DNA of 64,000 nucleotides from Haberlea rhodopensis (GCA_907163345.1 CAJQUN010000335.1:372001-436000), one strand, 5' to 3'; shown: positions 33,466 to 45,448, counted from the first letter of the stretch. Numbers and translations are program-made. Notes: generated from the letters alone by a model not told the origin.

Positions 33466-33745
33466 ACTTCTTCCAGCGGGGGTCGAGACTGTAAGAGGCG
33501 TGGGCGACGGAGAAGTGCATATGAAATCGCATCATCTACTTCAGCATTTGCTGCTGGGCTGCAATACAAGGGTTAACAACAATACCCAAAAGCAGTTCAT
33601 ATAATATCGTTAGAGAAACAAAACATGTTAGTACAACATCATATACTTCATATGCAACATATGCATAAAACATGTTTAAAAGTAAGCACCTAGCCAACTT
33701 ATTGCTAAGGCTACCCTTCACTCATTCCCGGGTTCTCTAACCACT
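33466..33745 (-). other. 5' leader of Tekay A, gag deleted
   Basis: About 280 bp separate the primer-binding site from the first protease remnant. The leader ends TTGTTAACCCTTGTATTGCAG, comparable to TTGTTAACCCTTGATGTGCAG just before gag in Tekay B (about 40822-40842). After this point gag and the protease N-terminus, present in B, are missing. Confidence 0.75.
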
Positions 33746-33757
33746 GCTCTGATACCA
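33746..33757 (-). other. Primer-binding site of Tekay A
   Basis: Minus-strand TGGTATCAGAGC, an exact 12-base complement to plant initiator tRNA-Met, four bases from the LTR end. Confidence 0.92.
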
Positions 33758-34222
33758 CTAATGTAGGGTCTTCCTACCTTAACATCATCTTATACACGTA
33801 ATGTGGACTAAACATGCATTCATAACACCTTAGGGTTCCGGATGTAGCTTTGAGCTAATAAGATTACAGGTCAAAATAAAATTTCAAAACTTAATTAATT
33901 ACATTCTCAATAATGAATGTTAAAGCTATAGATTTACACTACTCCTAGAGTAGAGACTATCAAAATCCTGTATCCTATATTCATCTTGCTCCTTTTAGTT
34001 CACTGCCTCAACCCGACCCTAGGCCCTTCAGTCCAAAAGTGTACCTACAGGAACAACCCATCATGAGCATGTACATCGTTACTTAACATCATAAAGCAAT
34101 GGCATATAAATAAATGCATGAAAATAATTGGTAAACATATACTTCCTGGTTGATCGCATTAACCCTCTTTGGTTGTCCCTGTTTCATAGCCATGCATATA
34201 ATCATTAATTCTTGACATGAAT

Positions 34223-34550
34223 GATTAAAATCATCATCTTATAAATATCATCATCTTATAACATCATCATCATATAAGCATCATCATCTTATAAATATCA
34301 TCATCTTATAACATCATCATCATATAAACATCATCATCTTATATCATCATCATCTTATAGCATCATCATCTTATAAATATCATCATCATCATATAAGCAT
34401 CATCATCTTATAGCATCATCATCTTATAGCATCATCATCTTATAACATCATCATCTTATAACATCATCATCATATAAGCATCATCATCTTATAGCATCAT
34501 CATCTTATAGTATCATCATCTTATAATATCATCATCTTATAAATATCATA
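34223..34550. repeat. ATCATCATCTTATAA-type minisatellite (second LTR)
   Basis: Partner of 28191-28520, with single-unit sequence differences (for example TATATCATC at about 34342). Confidence 0.85.
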
Positions 34551-34639
34551 ACAAAATATAACAGTAAATGTACGAAATCTTAGTTAAGTAAACTTGCTGG
34601 TTATACGTCAACTTCTTTTTGTTGACCCTGATTCACATT

Positions 34640-35146
34640 CGTGCATATGAGCATCTTACCCCCATCGTATGGCATCTTACCATATCATAACATCGTGTGT
34701 CAACTTACCACGTGGGCATCTTACCCTATCGTATGGCATCTTACCATATCATAACATCGTGTGGCATCTTACCACGTGGGCATCTTACCCAATCGCATGG
34801 CATCTTACCATACAATAACATCGTGTGGCATCTTACCACGTGGGCATCTTATCCAATCGCATGGCATCTTACCATATCATAACATCGTGTGGCATCTTAC
34901 CACGTGGGCATCTTACCCAATCGCATGGCATCTTACCATATCATAACATCGTGTGGCATCTTACTACGTGGGCATCTTACCCAATCGTATGGTCTCTTAC
35001 CATATCATAACATCGTGTGGCATCTTACCATGTGGGCATCTTACCCTATCGTATGGCATCTTACCATATCATAACATCGTGTGGCATCTTACCACGTGGG
35101 CATCTTACCCAATCGTATGGTCTCTTACCATATCATAACATCGTAT
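34640..35146. repeat. 64-bp G-box tandem repeat (second LTR)
   Basis: Seven units as in the other LTR. Five have intact CCACGTGG; two are changed, CTACGTGG near 34962 and CCATGTGG near 35026, both C-to-T changes. Confidence 0.9.
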
Positions 35147-35221
35147 CATTATATAGACATCATATAAACATCATCGTTACTTATCATAATCATCCTCATA
35201 GACATCATATCCTCTTCACTC

Positions 35222-35384
35222 ATCATGAACATCATTATCATAAACTTACTTATCATAATCATCATCATAAACATCATATCCTCTTCACTCATCATAAACA
35301 TCATCATCATAAACTTACTTATCATAATCATCATCATAAACATCATATCCTCTTCACTCATCATAAACATCATCATCATAAACA
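35222..35384. repeat. About 69-bp tandem repeat (second LTR)
   Basis: Partner of 29190-29352 with the same unit and copy number. Confidence 0.8.
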
Positions 35385-35620
35385 TCTTAAATACTAATAT
35401 GATTATTGCATAGTCATAGTGTAAGAATATGTTACCGTCTGATGCCCGTACGCGTCTTACGTACCTTAATTCCCAACGATAGAGAAGTTGGAGAACTTTA
35501 TCTCCTTGACGTTGTGGGTACCTGGGATGGTTCTACACAACCATACAAATCGATTTAGAAGCTAATTATAGTTCCATATCCAAAAATCCCACAAAAACAT
35601 AAAAAACACATAGTTATGTG

Positions 35621-35835
35621 TCTCGCGATCGATCGCTGGGTTGTCCCGATCGATCGCGAGATCACACTGCCCGTTGTTGAAATTTTGAGTCATCGGCGAT
35701 CGATCGCCACTTTTGGCGCGATTGATCGCCAGCTCGCCGATCGATCGCCCAAACGTGGCGATTGATTGCCAAATGCTACTGGCGAGCACTGGTGGCTCGC
35801 GATCGATCGCCAAGAACGGGCGATCGATCGCCGAG
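35621..35835. repeat. CGATCGATCG palindrome cluster (8 units, 2 decayed)
   Basis: Partner of 29591-29804. The fourth unit is GCGATTGATCGC and the sixth GCGATTGATTGC, C-to-T changes at CpG. Confidence 0.92.
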
Positions 35836-36502
35836 TCCTGAACAACGAAAAATCGCCATTTTTGAGCATTTAACAAGCTCTACCTCAAACCATTCGAACC
35901 CAAACTTTCCTACAACATTAACATCATCATAACCCACTAAAACCCATATAAAACACTTCAAAAATCATACCCCAAACATATAAAACATATACTCAAAACA
36001 AACCCACCCAAAACACTTCAAAATCATCCCATTTCAAAACCAAACATCATAAAAACTTTAGGAAGGGTTACATACCTCTTGTAGGCTCCAAATCTTAACA
36101 AAAATCACACAAACAAAGGTTTTGTGAAGCTTTCCTTCTCCTTCCTTGGTGAATTTCGAAAATGGGAGATGGGTTAGGGTTGAGGAATGAATTGGGGATT
36201 TTAAAAGTGATTGGTAAAGTAAGTGGGTATAGTGGGAAAAAGGGGGTTATAAGGTTAATATTAAAATTATACCCCAAAGTTAACATGATGTATAAAACAC
36301 CCCAACATGGTGTTTTAAAAGCATTTACAAAAATGCATTAAACTCCCACTAAATCATGCTTTCCTCATAATTGATAATCAATACAATTAAATCATGTTAA
36401 CACTTCATTACCCATCACATAATCAATTACCATGATAAATAATCACATAACCATCATTAATGCCCAAATTGCATATAATTAATTTCGGGGCATCACACTC
36501 CC

Positions 36503-37162
36503 CCTCAAGGATTGAGATTAAACTCTCCCCCTTAATTTAAAAGGTTTGAAAAATTGAGCAAGTGATGGGCAAATGTGCTAGACTAAAACACATTTAATTT
36601 TTGAAGAGAAATAACATCTTTTGATAATGGATGAAGCATACTTGGCAACAATTTGGATTTCTTGACAAAATTCAACAATATCAATTTCATCTTTTTGCGG
36701 CAGCACACATGAGTCAACTTTGCAGAATAAACTGCTTTTCTTCGTGAAGCACTAGGCTGCAAGACCTATACCGTTGTGATCCTATATGAGTCTAGTTTGC
36801 AACGCAAAAAACAGTTCATCATTTTGACATCCGAGCAAGAAGTTATGCCAATTTTCCCAAAGTCGCTGCAAGCTGCCAGAAAAATTGAATGCTTCGAAAA
36901 TTGTTAGAATTGTTTTTTTCAAAATAACAATTTTAAACTTAAAATGAGTTTAGAACAGATTGAAAGAAAATTTAAAATAATAAAATAGATTTTAAAATTA
37001 TTTTCGTGCAAAATGAATGCAATGAAATTGATTTTTATGTTAAAAATTTCATACGCCAAGTTTTTGAAAATTATGCTATGAAAATAATTTCATACTCATG
37101 AGAAAGTTTTCTTTAAAAGATTTCTGTCTAAAATCAGTTAAAATGCTTTCCTAAAACGACCC
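36503..37162 (-). other. 5' internal region of the SIRE-type element, non-coding
   Basis: About 660 bp of AT-rich sequence after the primer-binding site, with no gag motif in any frame. A second purine tract (minus AAGGGGGAGAG, about 36523-36533) suggests the internal region was shortened by a deletion joining 5' and 3' non-coding parts. Confidence 0.65.
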
Positions 37163-37173
37163 GCTCTGATACC
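37163..37173 (-). other. Primer-binding site of the SIRE-type element
   Basis: Minus-strand GGTATCAGAGCGG, tRNA-Met type, three bases from the LTR end at 37177. Confidence 0.85.
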
Positions 37174-37176
37174 TCT

Positions 37177-38606
37177 TGTTGAGATCGATTCCGGGGGTGT
37201 GTTGTCATTCCACATTCGAGTTCAACCAAATTGAGTTTCAATAGCTCGTGTTCTTGAAATTATTGTACCGAGAGATTATATCGAGTTCGGTTACAAAATC
37301 GAGCTGAAGATACTCGACATAACTTGCTCTATAACCGATTAATCATTTGAAAGGCATTTTAAAAGTACGCAAGAAAATATGTAAAAACAGTAAGGTGAAT
37401 AAATGCAGTAAAGTAAATAACACAAGCATTTGTTTCTGGAAGTTCGAAGCACAACACTTCTACGTCTTCCCTTCTTCCATCTCATGGAAGGATACACTAG
37501 AAAACTTTGATTTATACAACTCTTTGTTCAAAACTGATCCAGTTGGGCATTCCCCATTAGACTAGAACTCCTAGCAAGTCAACTATGTATGTTCTTTAAT
37601 GTCTCACATACAAACACCTCTCATCCAGTTGTGATGAATCACCAACTGTTAAAATGGTATTCACTCTTCTATTTTAGCTCACAAATATAATGAATAGAGT
37701 GAATACAAAGGCACAAATGATTCCATAATGAATCTGATACAACAAGATAAGAGGTGCCAAAGGTTTGGGGAGTGCTATTCATTTAGCAGCTTTTGTCTTT
37801 GAAGTTCCCCAATTGAATCCCAAGTGGGTTTGCTTTGGAAGGCTTGGATTGATCTTCAATCAGCTGTTATTGAGCTTCCAAATCATGTATATATAGCCCC
37901 AAGTAATGATATATACGCTAGATACAAGAATATAACCGTTGGGACAGTTTTGGTAAGCTTTCAAACATTTCAACGGTCATATTCTACTTTCTGGGCTATT
38001 TTTGGAAGTCTGTTGCTCGGGTCCGCTGCTCGAGTCCTCTGGCCTCTACTGGTAGTGTCTACTGGTAGTGTCTACATGGTAGTGTCTACTTGTAGTATCT
38101 ACTTGTAGTGTCTACTTGATAGTGTCTACTTGTAGTTTCTATTGGTAGTCCGGTAGATGATCCGGTAGATGATTCGGTAGACGATCTAGTAGAGGATCCG
38201 ATAGAAGATCCGGTAGGCGATCCGGTAGACGATCCGATAGGCAATCCGGTAGACCTTTCAGCTTTGCACCAACAAGCTCTTGTAGACATGTTTTCGTCAT
38301 GTAACACTTCGAACTGCTTGCCAGATATACGACTTGTAGAGAATTGAGTTGGCTATTCAACCCCTTTGGAAACAAGTCGTTACGATGTCCTAGCTATGAG
38401 ATATAATCGATCTAGTCAGCAGCGCTCAAGATCTACTTGATGCTGAATTCACTTTTCAGCAACCAAACTCAAAGTCATTTCTTAGCACATCATCAAACTG
38501 TATAATATCATCTATGAATTGCACACTTGATGAAATATGTTAGCAACACAATAACAAGTTTTGTTAACATCAAAACCAAGATTATTCGGGTTTCCAAAAC
38601 CCAACA
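37177..38606 (-). mobile_element. Right (5') LTR of the SIRE-type element
   Basis: TGTTGAGATCGATTCC to AACCCAACA, 1430 bp, uninterrupted. It shows the empty site for the Athila-type insertion in the other LTR. It contains GTAGTGTCTACTTG repeats (about 38050-38135) and the 12-bp GATCCGGTAGAC minisatellite (about 38155-38255). Confidence 0.87.
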
Positions 38607-38860
38607 CAGATCATACTTAGAATTTTACAAGATTCTAAAACAAGAGAGGAATTCTCTAAAGCTAAACGTTGTTAGACAAGCTATTGACTGATGTATAACT
38701 GAATGACCAAGCCTCCTTTTATAACAAAGGAGTTGGCCCTTTCATTTCTTCCCGCTGATGTGGGAGAAAAAGGCCCAACTCCATCACTCTCACATTATGA
38801 CTTTGTTGTTCCACAACACTCCAACTCGATGAAGATATTCATAGATTATGCTATTAATAT
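38607..38860 (-). mobile_element. U copia LTR, middle fragment
   Basis: CATACTTAGAATTTTACAAGATTC through CCACAACACTCCAACTCGATGAAGATATTCATAG matches 48862-49083. It follows the SIRE-type element and is itself interrupted by Tekay B. AATAT at 38856-38860 is the left target duplication of Tekay B. Confidence 0.82.
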
Positions 38861-40679
38861 TGTCATGCCTCGATATGAATCATATAATCATATATACTTG
38901 ATATGATTATGGTGTAATTATGTGATAATTACGGTATGATGTTGACTCGAGTTCTTATGGAACCGAGTGTGAGTAGTAGATATAAAATGTAAGGAATAAG
39001 AGGCAAGATCAAAGAAATGAAACATAACGTACATGGTTGTGAAACATGTAGCAAGAGAGTTATATTATATATAGGAATGAGATGAGTTATGTAGTTGGAC
39101 AACAAGTCTACATGAATTAGCATGCATGTGTAGGTTGGTTTGGCATTTGATGTGAATTTGAGTTGCATTTCACATGTATCATGGAAGGTATATATGAGTA
39201 CAATTCAGATTTCCAACTCATAGTAACACATTTTCTCACCTACAAATCTCTACACCACCACTCTCCAATCTCTCCAACTCTTCTTGGTCTTTCGTTGACA
39301 ATAAAGAGAAGAACTTGGTGTAAAGTGGAAGCAAAGCTATTGAGTAAGGTTTAGTACTTAAAGATGTGGATATTATGCTTAATAGTTCCATTTTAACATG
39401 TTAATGTAATTTGATATGGTATGGATTGAGTAATTGAACCCCTATGAGTTTTAATCAAAGAGTTACTCAAAGACTTGAGTTGTAATGATATTGAAACATG
39501 TTTAGATGAAGGTATACTATGCAAATATCATGTTTGGATGTGGATTTTGGAGTTTTAGGATATACACCATTAAGATAAGCTCAAAATCACCATGTTCTGA
39601 AATTTTCAGACATCGGCGATCGATCGCGAGCCTTATGGCGATCGATCGCCGAAACAGAGTAAAATATAAGGCGGTGAAATGGCTTGGCGATCGATCGTGA
39701 GTGAACTAAACATTTGGGCGATCGATCACGACTGAACAGAACATTTGGGCTATCGATCACGATGAACAGAACATTTTGGCGATCGATCGGTGAAAAGTGG
39801 AGATCGATCGCTAGGGTTGAGTTTTGAAAAATGTTATATTTTTTGGACTTTGATTTTGAAGCCTATTATGACATGATATATTGTTGACATTGTTGTAGCA
39901 TCGTCATAGGGGACAGGACAACGAGGCGGTTAAACATTGACTCCTGATTTCTATCTTTTGTGTCGCACGACAGGTACGTGTTGACATATGACTATTGAGG
40001 TTTGATTATGTGAAGTTTCTTTTATCTGTTGGAATTATGATATATGATGGTGAGAATCATATTTGCATACATTCATATTGTTGAGACATATGATGGATGC
40101 CATATGAGAGATATGTCATTGTTGGGCATATGGTTCGGCTGTTATAACATGTGAGGACGGTTATATATATATGCTGCCAATATGGGATGTGAAGGCTGAG
40201 CCACTGACATATTGAGCTGATAGGCATATCATCGGTCCTGTTATAACAGGTTGATAGTTGAGATATGTCATGACATATTTTCATTTGGTGATGCATAAAG
40301 AACAATCACTATTGAGATTTTACGATGATGATTATCGTATTCTGTCTTTCTTATTGATATAGAACTGAGATAGTTGATTATCAATACTCCTGTTGTATGA
40401 TTGTTTCTGTAGGGGACTCATAGACGTGGGGAGCCGGGATTGTGAGTTGCATTCTGCTGTGAGCTGAACCACTGATTAGGAGTTGAACATCGTTAGGTTG
40501 TGAATACGTACATGTGATGTTCATGTGTTGTATATTATGTCAGGTTGTATTAAAATTTCGTAACTGTTGTAAGAACTGACATAGTAAAAACTATTAACTC
40601 AGTGTGTTTTATTACTTAACTCCTACTCACGTGTGTATAATATTGAATACATAGTGGATTAAGTAATGATGACCTCACA
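38861..40679 (+). mobile_element. 5' LTR of Tekay B
   Basis: TGTCATGCCTCGATATG to GACCTCACA, 1819 bp. A different LTR sequence from A and C, but with the palindrome cluster in a comparable place. Confidence 0.92.
39615..39812. repeat. CGATCGATCG palindrome cluster (7 units)
   Basis: Seven units, several decayed: GCGATCGATCGTG, GCGATCGATCACG, GCTATCGATCACG, GAGATCGATCGCT. A TGAACAGAACATTTTGGC-type spacer recurs between units. The cluster is about 755-950 bp from the LTR start. Confidence 0.88.
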
Positions 40680-40683
40680 TTAG

Positions 40684-40695
40684 TGGTATCAGAGC
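40684..40695 (+). other. Primer-binding site of Tekay B
   Basis: TGGTATCAGAGC, exact match to the tRNA-Met complement, four bases after the LTR end. Confidence 0.92.
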
Positions 40696-40843
40696 AATGG
40701 TTCGAGAACGGGGTGAACATGGGTAGAAGAAGTGTATTAGGGAGTTGCCTAATCACTCGAAAGCATGTTGAGAGCTTTGATATGATGTTATCTTAACATG
40801 CTTTATATATTTGAATGTTATTGTTAACCCTTGATGTGCAGTA

Positions 40844-41800
40844 ATGGCAGACAGAGTACCTCACGATGATGTTGGGGATTTCATGAGTGGAAATGCTAGT
40901 GTCGGGTTGGCTCCTGTGCCACCACTACCAGTGGGAAAGGGCCAATGGAACATGTACTGTTCTCTGGGGAATTAACACTGACCCAGTTTCTGAGTTATCA
41001 GTCACCTCGCTTTGAGGGTACTGAATCAGGGAACAGGCGGAGGAATGGTTAGAACGTGTGGAATAGATCTTTGTATCAGCACTCTGTGCCAAGTCCGCAT
41101 GGTTACATTTGGCTGAGTTCCAGTTGGCAAAGAAAGCAATGTTGTGGTGGAAAGCAACACTGATTGAGTTGAGAGCTCAAGGACAGGTTATTGATTGGGA
41201 TGTGTTTAGACATCGCTTTCTGGAGCATTATTTCTCTGTTGCTGCGAGGCAGATGAAAGAAGATGAGTTTACTAATCTGGAACCATGACAGTATCTGATT
41301 ATGCTTTGCAGTATTCTTCATTGTTAAGGTATGTACCGCATATCGCGGCAAATACAAAGGCAAGATCAGATAGTTTGTGAAAGGCTTAAGGCCTGAGTTG
41401 TTTGATGTAGTGATTTCTAATAACCCTACTTCGTTTGAGGAAGAGTTGACTAGAGCCGAGATGGCTGAGATTGGAGTTGGAGTTTATAAGGATGTAGGAC
41501 AATCCCAAAAACCTACATCAGATAGCATGAGACCTAGAGGGGAGCCATTTAAAGCATTACGAGGAGGTGCTTCTTCCTCAAGATTTGGTGGGAAGCGGTT
41601 TGCGGAGCGGGAAAGGCGGCGAAAGAGGTGCCAAGGGACAGTCCCAAGGAAGTAGTAGCAGCAATGGTCGAGGTTTGCAATGTTTTAATTGTGGAGGACC
41701 ACATTTGACCACATATTGATTGTCCAATCTATTTCGGACGCGGAAGGGCGGGACACATGATACGAGATTGTCCTCAAGTTGGAGGACCACATGGTAGAGG
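40844..41800 (+). pseudogene. Tekay B gag, broken
   Basis: An ATG at 40844 opens MADRVPHDDVGDF. In shifting frames follow SPRFEGTES, EEWLERVE, LAEFQLAKKAMLWWKA, WDVFRHRFLEHYF and FEEELTRAEMAE, the retrotransposon gag order. The first zinc knuckle (CFNCGGPH, about 41680) is cut by a stop. The second (GRGRAGHMIRDC, about 41740) has Arg in place of a Cys. Stops occur near 40975, 41065 and 41288, and a frameshift lies near 41640. Confidence 0.85.
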
Positions 41801-44800
41801 AAATGTGTTAGAGAGTATAGTGCAACAAAGACCACAATTTATACCACGGACTGGTGGAGGACAGAGAGCAGGACCGCCCCAGGTTCAGGTGTATGCACTA
41901 AACAAGGAGCAAACAGAGGTAGCTCCTGATGATGTGATAGTGGGTAAGTGTTGTTTATTTACTTATCCACCTTTTGTGTTGATTGATACGGGTGTACATT
42001 CATTTATTGCACAAGCTTTTATTGACCGGTATCATATATGCTCGTCTCCACTGTTGATGCCCTTGTATGTCTCGACACCCATGGGAACTACTGTGATGAC
42101 TTGTCAGAGTGTGTTTGATTGTGTTATTCAGTTTGATATTGATTATGGAATACATGCCGATTTGATTGTGTTAGATATGATGGATTTTGGCTGCATTCTC
42201 TGTATTGATGTGTTGAGTAGATATCAAACTGTTGTAGATTGTTGTCAGAAGACAGTGAGGCTTCAGTCAGATACTGGAAACCGATGGCTCTTCCATGGAC
42301 ATGGATCACGTGCAAAGATTCCTTTGATATCGGCTATTCGAATGTCGCGTTTGTTAGAACGTGGACATATGAGATATTTGATTTACGCTTTTGATGTAAC
42401 GGAGAAGAAAGTAGAAAGAAGAGTAGAGGATATACCAGTGGTTGCAGAGTATGCAGATGTATTTCTAGATGAGATTCCTGGATTTCCACCAAGTCGAGAG
42501 GTGGAATTTGGCATTGAATTGGTATCTGTTATCTCCGCGATATCACGGGCACCATATCGTATGTCAACAACTGAATTGAGAAAGTTATAAACTCAGTTGC
42601 AAGATTTATTGGACAAGGGGTACATACATCATAGTGTATCGCCTTGGGGGTGCTCGGTATTGTTTGTCAAGAAGAAGGATGGTTCAATGAGACTGTGCAT
42701 TGACTATAAGCAGTTAAACAAGGTAACAATAAAGAATAAATATCCTCTTCTCCGTATTGATGATTTATTTGATCAGTTGCAGGGATCAGTGATATATTCT
42801 AATATTGATTTGAGATCTGGATAACATCAAATACGTGTGAGGGAAGAAGAAATATACTGAAAACAACATTTAGAAATCGTTATGGACATTATGAGTTTCT
42901 AGTTATGCCATTTGAAGTGACTAATGCTCCAGCTGTTTTCATGAGTTTGATGAATTGAGTTTTTCAAGAATACCTTGATCAATTTGTCATTGTGTTTATT
43001 GATGACATACTGATATATTCTTGGAGTGAAGCATAACATGTCCAACATTTGCATCTGGTATTGCAACTATTGAGAACACATCAATTATACGCCAAACTCA
43101 GTAAGTGTGAGTTTTGGTTGAACAGTGTAGGAGTTTTGGGGCATGTGATTTCCAAAGACGGTATATCAGTCGATCCGAGAAAGATAGAAGCAATGTTGAA
43201 TTGGTCAGCACCTACTTCTGTGCCAGAGATTCGTAGTTTCTTGGGTTTGGGAGGATACTACAGACGGTTTGTTGAAGGCTTCAACAATTGCCAAAGCATT
43301 AACACAGCTGACATAGAAGGGAGTACCATTTAAATGGTCAGAGGCATGTGAGCATAGCTTTCAGGAATTAAAACATCGGTTAACAACTGCTCCGGTGTTG
43401 ATTTTTCCATCAGAACATGAAATTTTTGCTCTTTATACTGATGCATCATTACTCGGTTTTGGTTGTGTATTGATGCAGGATATACATGTGGTGGCTTATG
43501 CATCAAGACAACTGAAGCCACATGAAATGAAATATCCAGTGCACGATCTAGAATTGGCAGCCATATTCTTTGCATTGAAGATATGTCGACATTATTTATA
43601 TGGTACGTCCTTTACCATATATACGGATCATAAAAGTTTGAAGTTTTTATTCACTCAGACAGAGTTGAACATGAGACAAATGAGAGGGATGGATCTTTTG
43701 AAGGATTATGATTGTGAGATCGAGTATCATCCCGGAAAGGCCAATCTAACAGCGGATGCCTGAAGCGAAAGGTACAAAACGCTGCTAATGATATGATTCA
43801 TTTGTCAGCCTTGATTACTTCATGTTGTACTTTAGGATATGAGTTTGAGGCAGTGCCAGTGCCAGTAAGGGTATCAACATTGTTGGATGAACCCGATATC
43901 TTTGAGAAGATCAGAACGGTATAAACCACTGATGATGAAGTACAACACTGGAAAGAAATGATACGTCAAGGACAAACATCTCAGTTTGTGATAGCAAGTG
44001 ATGGAAGTCTGAAACATAGACAATGTTGGGTAGTACCTGCTTCTTGGGACTACGCCAAGAAATAATACAACGTGTTCATTGTAGTAAATACAGTATACAT
44101 CATGGAGGAAAGAAAATGCACAACGATTTGCGTACACAATTTTGGCGAAAACGCATGAAACATGATGTAATTGGGTTTGTGAGACGATGTCTAATTTGCC
44201 AACAAGTGAAAACAGAGAGACAAATAACAGGAGGTGAATTGATGAGTTTAGATATTTCTCAATGGAAATGGGAACACATTACAATGGATTTTGTAACCCA
44301 TTTGCCACAGACTTCTTCTCCCTTTGATGTGATTTGGGTAGTCGTTGACAGGTTGACGAAAGTAGCTCACTTCATACCATACAGTATGATATTTACCTAC
44401 TTGAGGATGACTCAGTTATACATTCAAAATGTAGTGAGACTACATGGAATACCAGTTTCGATTGTATCTGATCGAGATCCGAGGTTTGCTTCTCATTTTT
44501 GGGAAGACTTACAGTCAGCATTGGGGACTGAAGTACGATTAAGTACAACTTATCATCCTCAAACAGATGGACAGACAAAGCGTACAATACAGACGCTTGA
44601 GGATATGTTACGGACCTGTGTATTGGAGTTTGATAACTCTTGGTAAGAGTCGTTGCCATTAGTGGAATTTTCGTACAATAATAGTTATCAAACTAGTATA
44701 CAGGTGGCACCGTTTGAGGCACTGTATGGGCGACGATGTAGATCGCCATTATATTGGGCTGATGTTGACCAGTCTTCACTAAATGGACCAGATATGATAC

Positions 44801-45330
44801 GTGAAATGGATGAGAAAGTGAAACTGATCAGATTGAAATTAAAAGCTGCTCAAGATCAACAGGCCGCTTATGCCAATAAGCGACATAAACCACTTGAATT
44901 TCAAGTTGGTGACAGAGTGTTCTTGAAATCTCACCTTTTCGAAGTGTGGTGGTATGCGTGGGAAGTTGTCTCCACGATATGTTGGTCCTTATGAGGTATT
45001 GCAATGGATTGGCACATTGATTTACCGACTAGCATTACCCCCACTATTGAGTGGTATTCATGATGTGTTTCATGTTTCGCTATTAATGAAATATGAACCA
45101 GGTTCGAGTCATGTATTACAACCATCTGAAGTGCAGTTGGATACATATGTGTCGTATGTGGAACGACTAATGAAGATATTGGATAGAGCAGAGCGGAAGT
45201 TACAAAATAAAGTTATACCAATGGTAAAGGTACAGTGGAATAGAAGGGGCATCGAGGAGGCAACGTGGGAGACGGAGCATCATATAATGCAACGGTATCC
45301 TAAATGGTACTTTGGTACGTTATGTTATAT
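41757..45330 (+). pseudogene. Tekay B pol (protease-RT-RNase H-integrase-chromodomain), broken
   Basis: The protease keeps its LIDTG active site (about 41980). RT has WGCSVLFVKKKDGS, IDYKQLNK and FIDD (about 42998); stops lie at 42588, near 42822, near 42957 and near 43034. RNase H (43395-43763) keeps YTDASL, with its Asp at 43440-43442, and a stop follows ADA. The integrase (44023-44646) keeps a zinc-finger region with CLICQQVK, MDFVTHLP and IVSDRDPR. The third catalytic residue is lost: QTDGQTKRT has Lys (AAG, 44578-44580) for Glu. A stop follows at 44644. The C-terminal part crosses a frameshift near 44960 and ends ILDRAERKLQNKVIPMVKVQW...EEATWETE, the Del/Tekay chromodomain. Unlike A and C it retains the RT connection (CEFWLNSVGVLGHVIS, IRSFLGLGGYYRRFVEGF). 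Confidence 0.9.
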
Positions 45331-45448
45331 CTTGTTGGTAAGTATTCATATGTCGCTATGTTACATATGGTTTTATGTTGTTGTTTATACTGGTATAAAA
45401 CATGTAGTTCATGTTATGTACAGTCAATTTCGAGGACGAAATTCAATT

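Larger units (their letters stand above)
27749..36497 (-). mobile_element. Tekay/Del chromovirus 'A', defective
   Basis: Complete LTRs (27749-30465 and 33762-36497), an exact 5-bp target duplication CTCCC, a polypurine tract and a tRNA-Met primer-binding site define the element, sense minus. The internal region is only about 3.3 kb: gag and most of protease are absent, and pol carries an internal deletion. The LTRs look near-identical by eye, with a few scattered substitutions and short indels, so it is a recent insertion relative to its host. Confidence 0.93.
33762..36497 (-). mobile_element. 5' LTR of Tekay A
   Basis: 2736 bp, colinear with 27749-30465. Differences visible by eye include mutated G-boxes and palindromes, and small indels. 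Ends GGGGCATCACA before target duplication CTCCC (36498-36502). Confidence 0.93.
19138..38606 (-). mobile_element. SIRE-type copia element with almost no coding DNA (LARD-like), host to two insertions
   Basis: Its two LTRs are 19138-20131 plus 27126-27600 (left, split) and 37177-38606 (right). The left one is followed by a polypurine tract and the right one is preceded by a primer-binding site, so sense is minus. Without its insertions the internal region is only about 0.8 kb (27601-27748 and 36503-37176), with no gag or pol motif. That fits a large retrotransposon derivative mobilised in trans. It carries an Athila/Tat-type derivative in the left LTR and Tekay element A in the internal region, and itself interrupts a U LTR. 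Confidence 0.8.

Noticed and set aside
40684..40695. TGGTATCAGAGC as part of a tRNA gene
   Set aside because: Only the 12-base primer complement is present, next to an LTR end. No cloverleaf or box A/B around it. The same holds for 33746-33757 and 37163-37173.
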